From Pezizomycotina sp. ARF18 (Eukaryota > Ascomycota): a stretch of DNA of 64,000 nucleotides. The notes beneath the pieces were generated by a model. That model did no database searches. It saw only the letters and a program-made list of their open reading frames with translations, and was not told the DNA's origin. Of this stretch, positions 34,678 to 45,990 are shown in pieces; within the stretch, counting starts at the first letter, position 1; each line of letters starts with the position of its first letter. The stretch is from NCBI GenBank assembly GCA_002224055.1, contig AZLU01000146.1, positions 39,314 through 103,313 of the forward strand, in the 5' to 3' direction. The translations under genes and the position numbers were made by a program.

Positions 34678-35747
34678 TATTATTTTTTTATTTTTTTTCG
34701 TTACGTGGGGGGAAAATAGAATTGGGGAACAGCAGATGAGGATGATTACTTGCTTATAATCTCAATGAAAAGGGAAATGAAAGTGTGTAAATATCAAATA
34801 CTAATGAATCGCAAGGCTGTAATACGTCAGTCACGAGGCCTCACCTGCAGAAGCTTTGGCAAACCCCGCAGGCGAGTGCATGTGCTGGAAGAACATTGGG
34901 CAATAAGCTCCTATTTAAATACACCCGCAAAAAGTATTCGAAACCGACGCTACCCTATAGGCCTACAGATACAACAACCCTGAATTTCATCCAAACACTT
35001 ATTCTGCAAGCGGCAAGGCTGAGCCACAATGCATTAATGTGCAAGGTCTGGCCAACAAACCGGCGCTTATTTCGGCCGCCCCTTCCCCAGCAATAAGGGT
35101 CCCACCAGACACAAGTTAATCTACAGGGCAAATACGGGCCGTTAGAGTATTCTCTAAAGCGTTTGTGGGTACTCGAGCTGAACTGAGCTAAACCCGCCGA
35201 TCTGAGCCCCTGTTACCGTTGCAGGTGTATTCTCCATCTATTAGTTAAGAAAGGTTATCGGTCGTGATCTAACGGAAGTAAAACAGCCAGGAACTGATCG
35301 TGGCAGATTCTTATGCAAATACATATAGTCTGTCCTATGGCCTGTTTAGAAGAGGAAGTCTTCAAGAGCATTGCTTCAGAAAGCATATAATGCCCGAGGC
35401 GGAAAGAATGCCCGAGGCGGAAAGAACGCTCCCAAGGATTATCGTGGTAAACACACTGGCACGACCGTATCATCACGATCAACGACGAATTTGAGCTTTT
35501 CATAGCTGCTTTCTAATGACAAACTAAAGAACATGACGGATAAATAAATAGCCAATAATAAAGCCAGTGAACCAAAAGCTCTTTCGTATCTTCATCTTCT
35601 GTCGTGTCATCCATCGCGAGAAAATCTGTACGACAAGAATTTCATCCCCGATAGCCACCAGGAGCGAAATACACCCTCCAGCTCATTCCCCTCGGACTCC
35701 AATTATCTCCCACCGCCATCGCTCCTCCGCCTCTGCTGCAGCCGCCC
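34678..35747. other. Intergenic
   Basis: No gene was recognised. A T-rich tract lies at 34680-34700, the GGCAAGGCT word recurs near 35012, and an 18-base unit with CCCGAGGCGGAAAGA is duplicated at about 35391-35426. Confidence 0.45.
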
Positions 35748-35967
35748 ATGTCCCTCTCCGCCCTCCCGCCCGAACTCATCCTTGAAATCAGCCAGTGTAT
35801 CATCGAAGACGCGTATCGACAATGCCTTCGCACCACCCGGGCCTGCTCCCGCTTTAAGACCGTCGACCCCATCCGCAACACCCTCGAGCTTAAGACACTT
35901 GGAACAAGTCAGACAGGCAAAGCGCTGGCTGATCAAGATGCACCAGCACTACATACTACCAGTCTAA
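35748..35967 (+). CDS. Short F-box protein or fragment
   Basis: The ATG at 35748 gives MSLSALPPELILEISQCI then QCLRTTRACSRF, a typical short F-box start resembling the small F-box genes at 42.9-47.6 kb. A frame change near 35897 leads to EQVRQAKRWLIKMHQHYI and a stop at 35967, just before the end of the convergent F-box gene (35993). At about 70 residues it consists of little more than the F-box. No CxxC tail is present, so it is either truncated or a minimal form. Confidence 0.5.
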
Positions 35968-35992
35968 GACACTCGGCGATAAGCCAAAGCTG

Positions 35993-36798
35993 TCAGCTAA
36001 CCTTAAGCGATACAGGATTCGCACTCAACGGAGACAAGGTTTTTCCCCCAGACGTCAAGCTTTGCAAAGTAATCCCCACAGTTATACGAGCCGCTCGTGC
36101 TTCTACCTCTCCGTCACTCGGAATTCCAGCACTGGTCTCGATAACCATAAGCTGCCTACTATACTCTTGAGAGCGACCATCTTTATATAGCAAGAAAAGC
36201 AGCATCAAAACGTCTACTTCAGCCTGATCCTCCGAAGGCGTCCCAAAGAGGTCTTCGTCATTATACGTCCCGTGCGAGAATTGCGGGTACGTTTCCTCCC
36301 TGTATATGTTAATGGCAGGATCTAATCCGCTGCATTCTATCGGTTCACAATCTGCGGTTTCGCACTTCCACACCCTGGGTAGGTCGAATTCTTCGGAGGT
36401 ACTAACACCACGCAGTAAACCAATGCTAGGAATATCGGTCTTCCCACACGCGCAGCATTTCTTTCCCACTAGCGGATGTCAACGTAATGCGCGACGTCCT
36501 GCACGAACTCATGCATCGGCGGAAACGGTTGGGAGGGAGGTGTATATCTGGCAGTTGGGGGATCCCTAAAGAGGGAAACCTCTAGCCACCCGGTCCGGAT
36601 GCCGGATACGCAGACCTCATAAGTTAGCTTTAAGTCCCGCGTAGGCCGGTACCGACTTTGGTTTGATTGGAAGTGTTTGTCGCTGACGATGTCCCGCCAG
36701 AGCTTGCATACCTTCGCGAGGGTGGTATGGTGCAGCCAGTGCAGGTGGAGCAGGATCTGGATGTGCGTCTCCGTCGGTAGGTCAGAGAATAGCGCCAT
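35993..36798 (-). CDS. F-box protein, family 1 copy E, with Cys pairs
   Basis: The ATG at 36798 gives MALFSDLPTETHIQILLHLH, then TTLAKVCKLWRDIVSDKHFQ, a clean F-box. YEVCVSGIRTGWLEVSLFRD and PPMHEFVQDVAHYV follow, as in the copy at 17449-18265. A frame change near 36470 leads to GKKCCACGKTDIPS and VWKCETADCEPIEC (about 36365-36330). The remaining text is NIYREETYPQFSHGTYNDED, EVDVLMLLFLLYKDGRSQEY and a Ser/Leu-rich end at 35993. Only one frame change is needed, so it is one of the better family members. It ends 25 bases from the short F-box locus on the other strand. Confidence 0.7.
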
Positions 36799-37588
36799 TG
36801 CTGTGCTATCGAATGGAGAATCTCTGCAAAAGAAGCTGATAGTATGGTGGAGCTGTCGATAGTACCCTGGCTAGGTAACCGTGAGATATAGGGGACAAAA
36901 GGAAAACTGCAACCTAGCCTCTGTAATTGTGAAATGGGCAGTAAGGTTTCAATATCGACATCCGTATAAACTAAAGCAACCCTGGCTTTGGGACCATGCA
37001 AGTATATATAGAACTTTTTAAGTTGTTGACAGGTCAAAAGCTTCTGCAGCCAATTTGAAACTCTATGGCGGCATATGGCTACTTCAAAGTATGATCGAGG
37101 GTAAAGCTACTTGGGTATATAAATACTATCCAACGCGAACGGGAGACATGATTCTATCCTTGAGTTGAAGGTTCTCTGGCTGCCTGTTTTAAATTTTTTG
37201 GTGACGCCTGAAGATTATAAGCAGAGTCTGTATTGCTGGAGTTTCACGAAGGAAAAAAAAAAAAATTTAAATTTGGAATCATGAGGGGTAACATTTTATA
37301 TTCTGAGGAGCCGACGAAGCGCTGCTACTTGCGGCCTCAAAAATCGGGGTAAGTGCTAATTGTCCCCCTCCTCATCTCCTTCACCTCCACATCCTTCAAA
37401 AATGACCCTCGCAACTTGACCAATGCAAACCCTCTCCTCTTATGCTCCTCCAAATTCACCAAGAAAGGTCTTTCTACCCTGATCTCTAGTCAAAATAAGC
37501 AAATCAATCTTGCGATGATGCGTATCTTCAGCGCTTCTCCCTCGTCATCATCGGCACGACCCTGAGGGTCTTCTTCGAGCTGTTCGCC
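36799..37588. other. Intergenic
   Basis: No gene was recognised. It should contain the upstream regions of two divergently transcribed genes (36798 minus, 37589 plus). An A run lies at about 37253-37264. Confidence 0.45.
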
Positions 37589-38413
37589 ATGGCTCTCCTC
37601 TTCTTCTTTTTCTTCTTCTGGGATTACTTCTTCCCCGACGGTTCCAAGACGGACGGATACGGTGCAGTTCCCGACCACGGCGGGCCGGACAACGAAAGCC
37701 CGGGCTCGGACTACGATGGCTCCATCTTGAGGGAGCACGCTGAGCAGAGGTTGCAGGAACTGCAGGAACTCTTGGAGAAGGAAGCTGAAGTGGAGAAGAC
37801 TGTGAGAATCCCCTCAACCTCTCCTCCTTGCTTTACATAGGTGCTAATAAGATCCACGCAGCCCGAAAAATCCCCCCGCAGGAGCATAAGCAGCTACTTC
37901 CCTTTCTTCTGGCACCACAGCACTGCGTCTACCACCACCGCCACTACCACGCCCGAAAGGGATCCGGACCCCGGTCTTCGCGTCATAATACGCACCGATA
38001 TGAAGGAACTCGGCGCCGCAAGCAGCGGCTTCCATGTTTTCCACAGGCACAACTACAGCGAGCTGGACGTGTACCCCCTCCGCTCTGCCTCGCCGCTGCG
38101 CGCTGCTTTCCAGGCTGAGATGAACAGAAGGTCCTGGATCCCGTCGTTCATGCGAAGGAGCAAGAGGACGCTGCTGGAGCCTGTTATTAACGGTATCGCG
38201 ATGCACGGCTTCCACTTTGGCATTCCGGGATCCGTTGGGGAAGAAGGAAATGTCAGAGACGGTGTGGAGCTTCAGAAGGCGTTGGATAACGAGGAGAACT
38301 GGAAGAACATAATGAAGCAGGTGGAGGACAATGGCGAGGGCGGAGTCGTGGAGATTTACCTCAAGTTTGAAGGGTGCCCCGAGGAAGATATGGGTAATGA
38401 AACTTGCAACTGA
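37589..38413 (+). CDS. Hypothetical protein, intact two-exon gene
   Basis: Exon 1 is 37589-37801 and exon 2 is 37862-38413, in phase 0, giving about 254 residues with no frame problem. The intron is 37802-37861 (GTGAGA..GCTAATAAG..GCAG). The N-terminus is a short run of Phe and Leu (MALLFFFFFFWDYFF), possibly a membrane anchor or signal anchor. An acidic, helix-forming stretch EHAEQRLQELQELLEKEAEV (about 37735-37794) could be a coiled coil. Exon 2 has a Ser/Thr/Pro linker, then ordered text LRVIIRTDMKELGAASSGFH, RSWIPSFMRRSKRTLLEPVI and GGVVEIYLKFEGCPEEDMG. No family was recognised. Its intactness contrasts with its neighbours. Confidence 0.62.
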
Positions 38414-39180
38414 GCAGACCAACGATGAGGAGGAGATTAAATGAAGGGTCACGGCGCTCGTATGAGTACCTAGGTAAGCTTTCAAGCTTTTGGAAGGGCG
38501 AATAACAGTTTACAGGAATTCTGGTTCCTCTTTGGTTTCTCATTGCGTTCATACCAGATTGTCTTTTTTGATTACTTTTTGTAGTGCTTTGAGCACCTTT
38601 TTAATGCTATGGCCTTAGTTGCCCCACGGTTAGAATACGGTAGTTTGACGATGAGAACTCGAAGTACTTGGAGAGTAACAATGGGTTTCTAATATATTCC
38701 AATTAGGATCACGACCTTTTGCGGTCAAGCTTAACAGGGTACGAAAAGTAATGTTTTATATGAGTTTGAAGAGCTCTCATCACGAGATATTGTAGAGTAA
38801 TCGTCTTGGACTCTATGTAGTACTTAGAGGCGTTCATTTATCTTGCAAGCTGCGAAAAAAAAAAATTTTTTTAAAGGAGAGCAAGTAGATAAATAAATAG
38901 CCATCGAAGAATAATAATAATAAAATACATTTAAATAATTGTCAATAACTGGAAGCTGGTAAAAAAAAATAACATCTAAATTTTTTCACCATCATGATCC
39001 AACATCCCACCGACCAACCAACAAACCTCTCTATCACGACATCACAAAATCAATTCTCATCTACTCATCAATCTAACGATCAGCAATATTCATCAATCCC
39101 GAATTCATACAACCCAAACTGCATTTGAGCATCGAGTTTCGTTAAGGATTCCCGTCCCTTTATTTCTTGCTCACCAAATC
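38414..39180. other. Intergenic
   Basis: No gene was recognised. An A/T run lies at about 38854-38875 and an AATAAT tract near 38910-38922. The stretch 38985-39180 is C/A-rich and probably the 5' untranslated region of the following gene. Confidence 0.45.
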
Positions 39181-42100
39181 ATGGACGCCGAGACTTCTCG
39201 GAGTATGGAGCCTCCAGATATGCAAACGGACGAAAACAACCCACTGCCGACCGCGCTAGCAGCGATGGCGTTGAACGAGAACCAGACAGAAACGCCACCC
39301 AGCATCATCGGCCAAAAGGGCACAATCCTGTCAAGTCTGGAACTAGAACCTTCGGAAGAAGACCGCAATGCCTTCCACGATTCAAGTTCTCTTCCACGGG
39401 GGTCCGACATCACTAGTAGCAAAGAGTTCTTCTCCGCTGACACCGGCACCACCATCACGCCACCTTCTGCGTTGGCACTTGACGACATCGATCTGCCCGG
39501 CGACAAGTTCGGTACCATCGGATCTGGCAGGCACAAGAATGCGACGAAGAGGCCAGCGTTGGGCAATTCAACGCCGAGGCTCTTCCGTCATGGCTACCTG
39601 CTGGAATTGGCAGCGCTATCGATAAGGCCAGCAGTAGCACCATCGATGGTGGGAACAATTACCCTACCGCAGGCACTAGCGACGCTGAAATTTCATCCAA
39701 TGGCACCGTGACCAGTAACTCCGGCGTCCCCTGAACACAAATTTCAAGTTCCTTTTGCTGTCAGGTTCCGCAACAGCCACGCAGCATCAGGAGAACAACA
39801 TCGAGGCGTCAAATCCAGCTCCCTCAACCGACATACACCTGAGCGAAGAGTTGAAGGAGGTCTATGAGAAAACCCTCTTCCCGCTGAAGGAAAACGAAAT
39901 GCAGATGGCGGATCACCAAACCACCGCTCCGGCGTTCAAATTCGCGCAACCCACCGGTGGAGGTGCCTTTCAACCTGCCAAGCGTATCCCGAAACCTCAC
40001 TCAAACACTCCAAGCCAGGACGAGCGACCATCGTCCCCCGGTACTACTACCACGTACAATCAGTGGCAGCAACCGCAGAAACCTCGATCGAACACTTTTC
40101 ACGATGGGCAAGGGCACTTTCCCCTTCTTCATTCGGAAATCAACCGCTTCAGCAGCACGCGCCGGTTTACAATGCGAATTCCACGTACGGTAATGCGCCG
40201 CCCGTCACCAACTTCGGAGGGCATCTGAGGTCGCACAGCCATCAGTTTCCCAGTACGACGATTATTTACGCATGGAGCGTTCGCAGACTCCGGTCGGGAG
40301 CGACTTAGGGGACACTGGGAAGGCCGTTGCTTCCTATTCCAGCCCACGCCGGCGCGAACAGCAGGGGTTCTACGCATAGCAGGAGTTCATCCTTCGGTGG
40401 CGGCGTTTCTCTCGGTCGTATCAGCCCGTCAAGAGCATTCCTCAGCAAGGCGCAAGCATTCCGGACAGAGCCCCGTTCTACATGGAACCTAATGTTCACC
40501 AGTCACCACACTTTCAACTACCGAGGCCGAGGCTACGGTTATCAAAGAGGCGCTGCGCAGTTCCAGGGTAGCATGCACTCCGGTCACGGTTATCAAGGGG
40601 TTACCAAGGGGGTTATCAAGGGGTTACCAAGGGGTTACCAAGGGGGTTACCAAGGGGGTTATCAAGGGGGTTATCAATTTCAGCAGCAGCAGGTTCAGAA
40701 CGTACACCCTCTCCAGCACACGCAATATTCCACGCAGGATGTCCGCGGCGTTCAGCAGCACCAGCATCAGCGTCAGCAGCCGTTCGGAATAATTTCCAGC
40801 GGCGATTCCGGAACATGCAAATCCGCAACGAACCGCATCCTCAGCAACAGCAGCAGCAGTTCTACGGCAGCCGCTTTCACCCTTCAACTCCTCAGAAGCA
40901 GTCGCAGCCGTTCCAGAACTTCCGCCATCAAGCTATGAGCCGGAACGTCTTCAGAATATGCTCGCTCAGAATCCTCAGTTGCTCCGCGGGGCCGCTTCGA
41001 CGGAGGACTTGTACCGCCAGACGCAGCCGCAGCCGCAGATGCACAATTTTGCTGTTTTGGGACAAACTCCATCCTGTAACCAGTCGTTCGACATGCCCCC
41101 ACGCCGGAATACGTGAGGGCCCCACTTCAGCATGAACAACAAGCACAGGTCCTCATCGGGCCACAAGCGCAAGCGCAACAGGAGAGGGAACGCATCCAGC
41201 AGAACGCAAACATCGCGCGCGATTTGATAGCGCTCAAGCAGCACACGGAGATAGTATCCCGACAAGAAGAGAAAGAACAGCGGCGAAACTCGACTTGAAA
41301 GCTCTAAAACAGCACGCCGAAGCTGTTTCCCAATCGACGTCGCCGATCAAGGAACCGCAGACGCCGAAGAAAGTACGCGATGTCATCGACACGAAGGAGC
41401 TGGAGCAATCCCCATGGCGCAAAAGGTCCGATCGCTGTTTTCTACGCCGAAGGAGGAGAAGCCGGAGGTCGAAGAGCAGCAATCCGTTCAGACTTCACCG
41501 GGTATCCTCCCCATTAAAGCCAAGCGCGTCGTCAGGATCAACGATCCACTTCTTCCATGCCGTCGGAAACAAAGGAGCAACCACAACCTTCCACCGGATC
41601 CGAACCGCGACTCTCCACCCCGTCAACTCCCAAACCACCAACTCCCCTACCACCAACTCCCCTGTCCGACCCATCCCTCGACTCCAAAATTCGCACCTAC
41701 ATGTCCGAAAAGGCCCTCGAGCACTACGCCAACGGCGACTTCGGATCCGCCCGCGGCTTCCTTCACCGCCTCATCTCATCAATGTCCCGCCCAACCCGCA
41801 CGACGACAGTAACACCCTCTGGCTCTCTTTGTCATTCAAACACGCCATGTGCGACCTGCGCATCGGCCATTCAGAGCGCGAAGCGCGCCTTACACTGGCC
41901 AGCATCCACGACGTCATCGCGGGCTGCTACGGCCCCAAGCAGAACCAATACAAAACGAGATTCATCGTTGAGGTAGCAGCTGGCGTATTGCGGGTGCCGT
42001 GTACCGTTATCTGGGGTGGCTTTACGGGAAGCTAAGTAATCCGAATTTAGCGCTCGCGGGCGCGATGGGTAAGAACGCTGTTGTTGTTTATAATCGCGTT

Positions 42101-42486
42101 TGGGAGGAGGTCGAGAATTGGGACGAGTTTGAGGACTACGAGGGTCCTACTCCTACTACTGCCAATCGGAACGGGAGGGGTGGTAGGTGGGACGGGCAGT
42201 GGAAAGATGCCGATGGCAATGGCAACGGAAACGGGTGGGATCAAGGCGAGAAGGAAGCCGCGAGGCGCAAGAAGAGGATCGCGGAGAGGGAGTACTTGGA
42301 CTGCAAGGAGGAAGTGAAGATCAGCCTACGCCTCCTCGCGGCGATCTTGCAGAGGGACGACCAGGCGGATACCGCGGCTGGTTACAGGAGGATGCTGCAG
42401 GAGAAGTTCGGCGTTGAGGTCCCGTCGAGACGGCCGATCAGCTTACGTTGAAGGACGTCGAGTGTCAGCGCGATCTGGGGCTTTGA
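39181..42486 (+). CDS. Large Gln/Gly/Pro-rich protein with helical C-terminal domain, frame broken
   Basis: The ATG at 39181 gives MDAETSRSMEPPDMQTDENN and about 150 acidic, Ser/Thr-rich residues. After frame changes, the middle is Gln-, Gly-, Tyr- and Asn-rich, with a GYQG repeat at 40590-40676 and QQ/HQ tracts to about 41060, of the kind seen in prion-like or RNA-binding proteins. A Gln/Glu coil follows (near 41110-41290), then a Pro/Ser/Thr linker. The ordered C-terminal domain begins MSEKALEHYANGDFGSARGF (41701-41760) and has LSFKHAMCDLRIGHSEREAR, LASIHDVIAGCYGPKQNQYK, LYGKLSNPNLALAGAMGKNA and VKISLRLLAAILQRDDQADT. It ends CQRDLGL at the TGA 42484-42486. The C-terminus resembles a TPR-like helical repeat. 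No family was named. At least eight frame changes occur. Confidence 0.55.
40590..40676 (+). repeat. 12-base tandem repeat coding GYQG
   Basis: About eight tandem units of GGTTAYCAAGGG. The G run joining units is 5 long in most junctions and 4 in three of them. Each 4-G junction shifts the frame by one, and three of them together restore it. Confidence 0.85.
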
Positions 42487-42946
42487 TTACGACTGGGACG
42501 ACAAAGTAGTCTCACGAAAATTTTTATTTTATTTTATTTTATTCTATTTTTTAATTTGCTACTTTGTGGGGACGATTATATGAGAATGGGGACAGAAAGA
42601 ATTAATATTAAGAGAAAGAAATAGCAAGATAAAGATTACTATAATAATATAAAAAGGGAGACAAAAAAATAGAACATGGTAAAAAGTGAAGGGGAAAAAA
42701 GGTGCTATATAACTTAGGAGATTGGGGAGATATGCAAAGGACTACGATTAAAGAAAAGAAAGATACAAAATATATTAACAATGCTTATCTCCCCTAAACT
42801 CCGCTACTGCTTGATTCTTTGGAGAGCTGGAAACTTGAAGGAATGCGCATTTATATTGGTTTACTTATACACTTAACTGTATAGTGTAGTATTTTTTTTA
42901 GGTCTGAGGCCGTTGAAAACTGAATCCATTTTCTTTTTCGTAAATA

Positions 42947-43361
42947 CTATTTCCTCGCCTTCCACCACAGTAACGCCTCGCACCTTCGACACAGCGCATA
43001 TTCTACACCATCGAAGCAAACACCAACCTCGTCAAAGATAGTAAATCTCGAACACCAGCCACACAAAAAGACACTATTGCGTAGAACGAGTGATATGTCT
43101 TTCAACAGTCCTGAAAGGAATTTGTATTGCTCCCCGGGATCTACCCATCTGGAGCCATTCGCTTTTCTCGTGTCGTGACTCCAGCGCGTAGGTAGGAGGC
43201 GATCGAATGGGAATGGACCTGGCAGTAAGGATCCAGTTGTGGCGGTGGGAGGAGGATGTAGAGCGATTTACAGGTATGGCGAAGAGATTGGCGGTCGGAT
43301 TCGAGGAAATGTGGGAGGAAATGAGGAGGAGAAGCTCGGCAGGGAGGAGGTGAATTGACAT
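42947..43361 (-). CDS. Small F-box/zinc-ribbon protein, family 2 copy 1
   Basis: The ATG at 43361 gives MSIHLLPAELLLLISSH. A frame change then gives FLESDRQSLRHTCKSLYILL, completing the F-box. SHSIASYLRAG follows, and after a second frame change EQYKFLSGLLKDISL (about 43120) precedes VFLCGWCSRFTIF and YALCRRCEALLWW, that is CxxC..CxxC, with the TAG at 42947-42949. At about 138 residues it matches the plan of the five genes to its right, but it lies on the opposite strand. It is a probable SCF adaptor with a small C-terminal zinc ribbon. Confidence 0.62.
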
Positions 43362-44101
43362 CGTTTGTCTCTTGCTTGCCGGGAGAGAGTCGGTGTGCAA
43401 GGCAAAATTTTAGTTCGGTTCACGGGGAACAGGCCGCCTCTCGGGCGATTTCTTGGGGTTGGAATGAGCGAGAGGACCAACGACGGCGAACTGCGAAGAT
43501 GAAATCGCGAAAATCCTCGAGGGGGAGATGCATCCCTCGAGGGGAGGTTGATTGCTTCGAGACCAAAGTGAGGCTGAACACGACCGCTGAACGCATATCT
43601 CGGCCTGGGAGCGAATGAGAACAAAGGGTTTGCGTCTCTTCTCTCGAGATGACGTGTGGATACTTAGCTTAGCTTAGCTTAGCGTTAGCGTGGGAGCTCG
43701 CTTCCGTTTTGTTTTTCCTTTTCGAATCCGTTGGCGAACGAATGGCTTGTGCGACAACGTGCATCGTTTGGGACCATGCATGATGTGAAGAAAGAATAGA
43801 TTGCAGGTTTAGATTGCAGGAAAAGCAAGAAATGAGTCTTTTGACAAAAAGTTATTTCCCCATCTTTTGCCATGCTTTTTTTTTTTTTTTTTTTTTAGCT
43901 ATTCAGAATCCAGCTTTGTACTTTTTTTTGTTGTTGTTTACCGTTGGCTTAGTGTTGGGTTGTTGGCGTGCATGCATACCACTGACGATCGCATACCAAT
44001 CGGCAAGCTGACCTTTTCCAGAATATATATAAAATCCTTCACACATCCTCTCTGCATTCCAATCCCCCTTTCCTGCTGTTTGACGTCTTCAACGAATACC
44101 A
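43362..44101. other. Intergenic between divergent family 2 F-box genes
   Basis: It holds an AGCTT pentamer repeat at 43664-43683 and a T run at about 43876-43898. No gene was recognised. A shared upstream region for the divergent genes at 43361 and 44102 is possible. Confidence 0.45.
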
Positions 44102-44412
44102 ATGGTCCTCTCTTCCCTCCCAGCGGAACTGCTGCTCATGATCTACTCGGAGGTGGGATGTAACGTCGACAAGCAGTGCCTACGAAACGCCAACCGACGG
44201 CTCCGGCGCACACTTCCCCGCTCAAGCTCGCGCAGGGGAAGGTCGTAGTCTTCGACAGGATCGAATACATCAAGCGACTGTACCGAGATATACCCCTCGA
44301 GCAGAGGCGATGGAGAGCCGTCTGCGTACCCTGTCGGGGAATCTTCCCATTGCTGGTTATGAACGATGATTCGTTCAAGGTCTGCCGGTGCGTGAGGGGG
44401 TTTGGATGGTAG
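44102..44412 (+). CDS. Small F-box protein, family 2 copy 2
   Basis: The ATG at 44102 gives MVLSSLPAELLLMIYSEV and KQCLRNANRRLRRTL, an F-box. A frame change near 44225 leads to FDRIEYIKRLYRDIPLEQRR (44250-44309). AVCVPCRGIFPLLV (CxxC) and a last Cys pair FKVCRCVRG come near the stop at 44412. The order F-box, FxxxLYRDI block and CxxC is that of its neighbours. At about 103 residues it is the shortest member. Confidence 0.55.
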
Positions 44413-44534
44413 AAGGTCGGTCGATAATGAGGGAGTTGGTGAAGCATGGCTTCGAAAAAGGAGCTAGAGAAAGACGACAAGAAGTTTGAGGTCAGCTTTC
44501 GATATTATAGAGGACGCTGAAGGGCGATGCTATT

Positions 44535-44535
<1 letters not shown>

Positions 44536-44582
<47 letters not shown>
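44536..44582 (+). repeat. 47-base T homopolymer
   Basis: An uninterrupted run of T between family 2 copies 2 and 3. Similar shorter runs lie at about 43876-43898, 45313-45334 (A), 46002-46027, 46206-46223 and 47582-47599. Confidence 0.95.
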
Positions 44583-44585
<3 letters not shown>

Positions 44586-44741
44586 AGGCTTAAAAGGGTA
44601 ACTGCCGGTACGAGATGTTATTTTTTGAGACTGCTCTTTTTAAAAAATATTTTCACCACCATCTCACCCCTTCGTATATATGATTAATCATCTTTGAAAT
44701 ATTTACTTCACGACAAAATCTATTTTATTGCTTTGAAAAAA

Positions 44742-45287
44742 ATGACAAAAGGACATCTCGTTGACTTCCCTTCAGAGCTTCTTCTCATTATTACTTCAAT
44801 CCTCAGCAGCGATGCCGACTTGCAGTCCCTTCGCCTCACCTGTCGCCGTCTATATTACTTCCTCTCACCCCCAGCTACGAGGGAAGCTACGATACTGAAC
44901 GTCAACGTCCTGCTTCGGGCCGCGGGCGGTTTCTAAGACGCCAAGTTGCGTAGCAGTATCAAGTCATGGTCTACCAGGCTTGTCATCATCTCCTGGCAAC
45001 CAAGGGGGGACTTCGATGAAACACGGTTCGAGTTAACCTGCAGAGATGTGCCACTTGGGGACCGTCTGCAGCTCGACTTTCTCTACCGATACTACTGGGA
45101 TCTGCCTGCAGCTTTTAGAAAAGGGAGGATGGTTTGCCAACGGTGCATGAGGATCGCGCCGTTTTACGAAGCTTCGAGGAGTTCCCGGGAGGAAAGCGAC
45201 GAGATGCGTCGTTTGTGGATCGAGAGACCTTTATTGCTGTTGCTGCGGCCGTCTCTGCCAGTGCTCTGTTACAATGGACGAGGCTGA
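44742..45287 (+). CDS. Small F-box/zinc protein, family 2 copy 3
   Basis: The ATG at 44742 gives MTKGHLVDFPSELLLIITSI and LQSLRLTCRRLYYFL, a clear F-box. The first frame stops at 44936. The next frame continues from 44946 with FELTCRDVPLGDRLQLDFLY, RYYWDLPAAFRKGRMVCQRC and MRIAPFYE (about 45120-45165). This has the block plus CxxC seen in its neighbours. The stop is at 45287, or slightly later in a third frame (SFEEFPGGKRRDASFVDRET). The second Cys pair was not found. One TAA (44934-44936) or a frame change interrupts it. Confidence 0.58.
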
Positions 45288-45517
45288 AGGTAAGGCTCAA
45301 AATCTTCGCCGAAAAAAAAAAAAAAAAAAAAAAAGACCTTCTCGTCCTCCATGATCAACGATGACTCAACGTCTTCGCTTTTGTGTTGCTCATCCAGCCT
45401 TCTCGACCCTAGTACCACTTTCTTGTCCATCGACATCGTTCTTCCGCAGCCTAGCATCCCTCCCGGCTTTTTGCATACGACAGCCTATATTCTTTTAGAC
45501 TTTCGAAACGCAGCAAA

Positions 45518-45990
45518 ATGTCCCTTACAAGGCTTCCAGCAGAGCTTCTTCTCGAAATATGCGATAATCTGAAAGACGAAGCAGACGTCCAATCTCTCCG
45601 CTACGCTTCTCGTCGGTGCTACACGATATCTCTTCGCCGGTGCTCACATTGACGACTACGGTGAGCTGCTGTTATCGCGAAAACGACGAGAAGACCATAC
45701 CCGTTCAAATTTGGGGTATGCTCGGACACAATACTGGAAGCACGTGGGACGAGCGGCGAAGGGTTGAACGACAGCAAGCCAAGTTTCTCCGAAGATTGGC
45801 CCGGGATAGGTATATGAATGGCACTGGTCGAAATCATATCTATCTGAGGTTCTGCAAGCGATGCAGGAGGCTCGGGGGAGACTTCCTTGGAGATGAACCG
45901 AGCAATAGATGCACGGTCTGTGGATTTGGGATTATTCTGAAGAATATAGATACGAGGGGTAATACGAAGTACGACATAACACGGCAATGC
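45518..45990 (+). CDS. Small F-box/zinc-ribbon protein, family 2 copy 4
   Basis: The ATG at 45518 gives MSLTRLPAELLLEICDNLKD and VQSLRYASRRCY, an F-box. After a frame change come RRRVERQQAKFLRRLARDRY (about 45757-45815) and FCKRCRRLGGDFLGDEPSNR, then CTVCGFGIILKN (about 45910-45945), that is CxxC..CxxC. The C-terminus is uncertain because the open frame runs into the T run at 46002. Its partner copies end soon after the second Cys pair. Confidence 0.58.

Noticed and set aside
37844-38485. 213-codon open frame on the minus strand
   Set aside because: It lies antisense to the intact two-exon gene at 37589-38413, whose splice sites and frame are consistent.
43876-44582. T runs as poly-A tails of retrocopied F-box genes
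   Set aside because: The genes run on the plus strand, so a retrocopy would leave A, not T, after the stop. No target duplications were seen.
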